A stretch of 34,698 nucleotides of DNA, from positions 1 to 34,698 of the forward strand of contig DVIK01000009.1 of NCBI GenBank assembly GCA_018711385.1. The letters are read 5' to 3'. Shown here piece after piece: positions 33,833 through 34,698 of this stretch. The notes beneath the pieces are model-generated. The model had not been told where the DNA came from. It searched no databases and was given only the letters and a program-made list of their open reading frames with translations. The translations under genes and the position numbers were made by a program. The stretch's first letter is position 1. The number at the start of each line of letters is the position of its first letter. This stretch comes from Candidatus Coproplasma avistercoris. Lineage in GTDB: Bacteria > Bacillota > Clostridia > Christensenellales > Borkfalkiaceae.

Positions 33833-33912
33833 CGCGCGGGCGGATATATCGCAATTCACCGCCACATATGCCCCTTTCAGCGGGCACAAATCACACAATT
33901 ACGGTATCGGAT

Positions 33913-34608
33913 ATGACCAACGAAGAACTTGTGATCCTGTATGAAGACAACCACATAATAGTTGTGCTCAAACCGCAGAATATTGCCTGCTGCCCCGACG
34001 AGAGCGGCGACGACAACCTCTTCGACTGCGTGAAGCGCTACATAAAGGAGAAGTATGCGAAGCCCGGGAACGTGTTCCTCGGACTGGTGCACAGGCTGGA
34101 CAGGCCCACGGGCGGAGTGATGGTGTATGCCAAGACCTCCAAGGCGGCCGCCCGACTCTCCGAACAGCTGCGCGGAGGCGGGTTCGAAAAGAGGTACCTC
34201 GCCGTGCTCTGCGGCACGTTCAACAGAAAGAGCGGCACGCTGGAAAACTACCTGCGCAAGAACTCCGTCAATAACATGGTGTACGTCTGCACGCAGACGG
34301 AGGAGGGCGCAAAATTCGCCTCGCTCGACTATAACATATTGCAGGAGGCGCGCGGGCTCAGTCTTGCCGAGATCAAGCTGCACACCGGCAGGACGCATCA
34401 GATCAGGGTCCAGACGGCGGCGGTCAACGCGCCCGTCTACGGCGACATGCGCTACGGCGGCGAACGCGCCGTAAAGGGCAGGCTGGCGCTGTGGGCGTAT
34501 TCGCTCGCTTTCCCCCATCCCGTCACCGGCGAAAAGCTGCGGTTCATGGCCGAACCTCCCCTTTCGGAGGCGCCGTGGAAGCTGTTCGATATAAAGATCG
34601 GCGGCTGA
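33913..34608 (+). CDS. RluA-family pseudouridine synthase without S4 domain
   Basis: 231 residues from ATG 33913 (ATG 33868 is an in-frame alternative that adds 15 residues; neither has a clear ribosome site). It isomerises uridine in RNA. LVILYEDNHIIVVLKPQNIA is the usual start of the catalytic domain, HRLDRPTGG gives catalytic Asp63, and LHTGRTHQIRVQ is the second motif. The S4 domain of larger RluD-type enzymes is absent, as in RluA/TruC. Target unknown. Possibly cotranscribed with the methyltransferase. Confidence 0.92.
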   Translation: MTNEELVILYEDNHIIVVLKPQNIACCPDESGDDNLFDCVKRYIKEKYAKPGNVFLGLVHRLDRPTGGVMVYAKTSKAAARLSEQLRGGGFEKRYLAVLCGTFNRKSGTLENYLRKNSVNNMVYVCTQTEEGAKFASLDYNILQEARGLSLAEIKLHTGRTHQIRVQTAAVNAPVYGDMRYGGERAVKGRLALWAYSLAFPHPVTGEKLRFMAEPPLSEAPWKLFDIKIGG

Positions 34609-34656
34609 ACGGCCGCCCGAACGCGCATTCTTGTCAATGTTTTGTGAAAAATTGAA

Positions 34657-34698
34657 AAGTATTTGCCGGGCGCAAACAAAAGCGTTTGACAAATACTT
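34657..34698. promoter_or_regulatory. Inverted repeat and -35 box at the window edge
   Basis: AAGTATTTG (34657-34665) and CAAATACTT (34690-34698) are perfect inverted arms around an inner CAAAC / GTTTG pair, and TTGACA lies at 34686-34691. This looks like the operator-promoter of a gene beyond the window. The right part is cut off. Confidence 0.45.

Noticed and set aside
1-34698. tRNA or rRNA genes
   Set aside because: No cloverleaf with TTC-loop and CCA-type end or rRNA signature was noticed by eye; a tRNAscan run would be decisive.

Overview
The window looks like the chromosome of a GC-rich member of the Bacillota, most likely an uncultured Clostridia-type lineage. The reasons are the secA-prfB gene pair, a T-box riboswitch in front of ileS, strong Shine-Dalgarno sequences, Clostridia-type serine recombinase and collagen-like (BclA-type) genes, and intrinsic terminators with clean U-tracts. 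The frequent use of ATA for isoleucine in otherwise GC-rich genes is noticeable. The lineage is inferred from gene content only.

Layout. 100-3.1 kb: an ArsR-family repressor with its own operator and an overlapping three-HMA Zn/Cd/Pb-type P1B ATPase (metal efflux operon). 3.2-7.5 kb: secA and prfB (secretion, translation termination). 7.6-12.8 kb: an unknown protein with a Pro/Glu tail, tsaD (tRNA t6A), an isoleucine T-box and a type-2 isoleucyl-tRNA synthetase. 12.8-15.5 kb: feoA-feoB with an abnormal G4 motif in FeoB, then an RluA-family pseudouridine synthase. 15.5-16.0 kb: decayed gene fragments, including the end of a GHKL sensor kinase.

16.0-21.3 kb is an accessory region. A collagen-like gene 5' half (start codon, leader, Gly-X-Y repeats) lies 4.5 kb from a start-less collagen-like 3' half that has more repeats and a BclA-like C-terminal domain. 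Between them lie a uracil permease-upp salvage operon, a TnpW-like small gene and a large serine recombinase whose stop codon directly abuts the 3' half. A 46-bp perfect, in-frame direct repeat links the halves, so a crossover there would rebuild a 235-residue collagen-like surface protein. This is either a skin-element-like split gene or the scar of an insertion or deletion between two tandem genes.

21.3-25.4 kb: two minus-strand membrane-anchored surface proteins with SH3-like segments, a tandem pair of paralogous coiled-coil lipoproteins (the first apparently frameshifted at its 3' end) and a small unknown protein. 25.4-32.9 kb: a compact, fully open phage head module in the gene order of P22 (terminase large subunit, small ORF, portal, scaffold, coat, gp4-like and gp10-like neck proteins, last small ORF) closed by a strong terminator. 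No integrase, replication, lysis, tail-fibre or small-terminase gene is recognisable around it. 32.9-34.7 kb: an RlmI-like methyltransferase with a leaderless-type promoter, a second RluA-family pseudouridine synthase, and the start of a regulatory region at the window edge.

The two best leads are the split collagen-like gene with its recombinase and the isolated P22-type head cassette.
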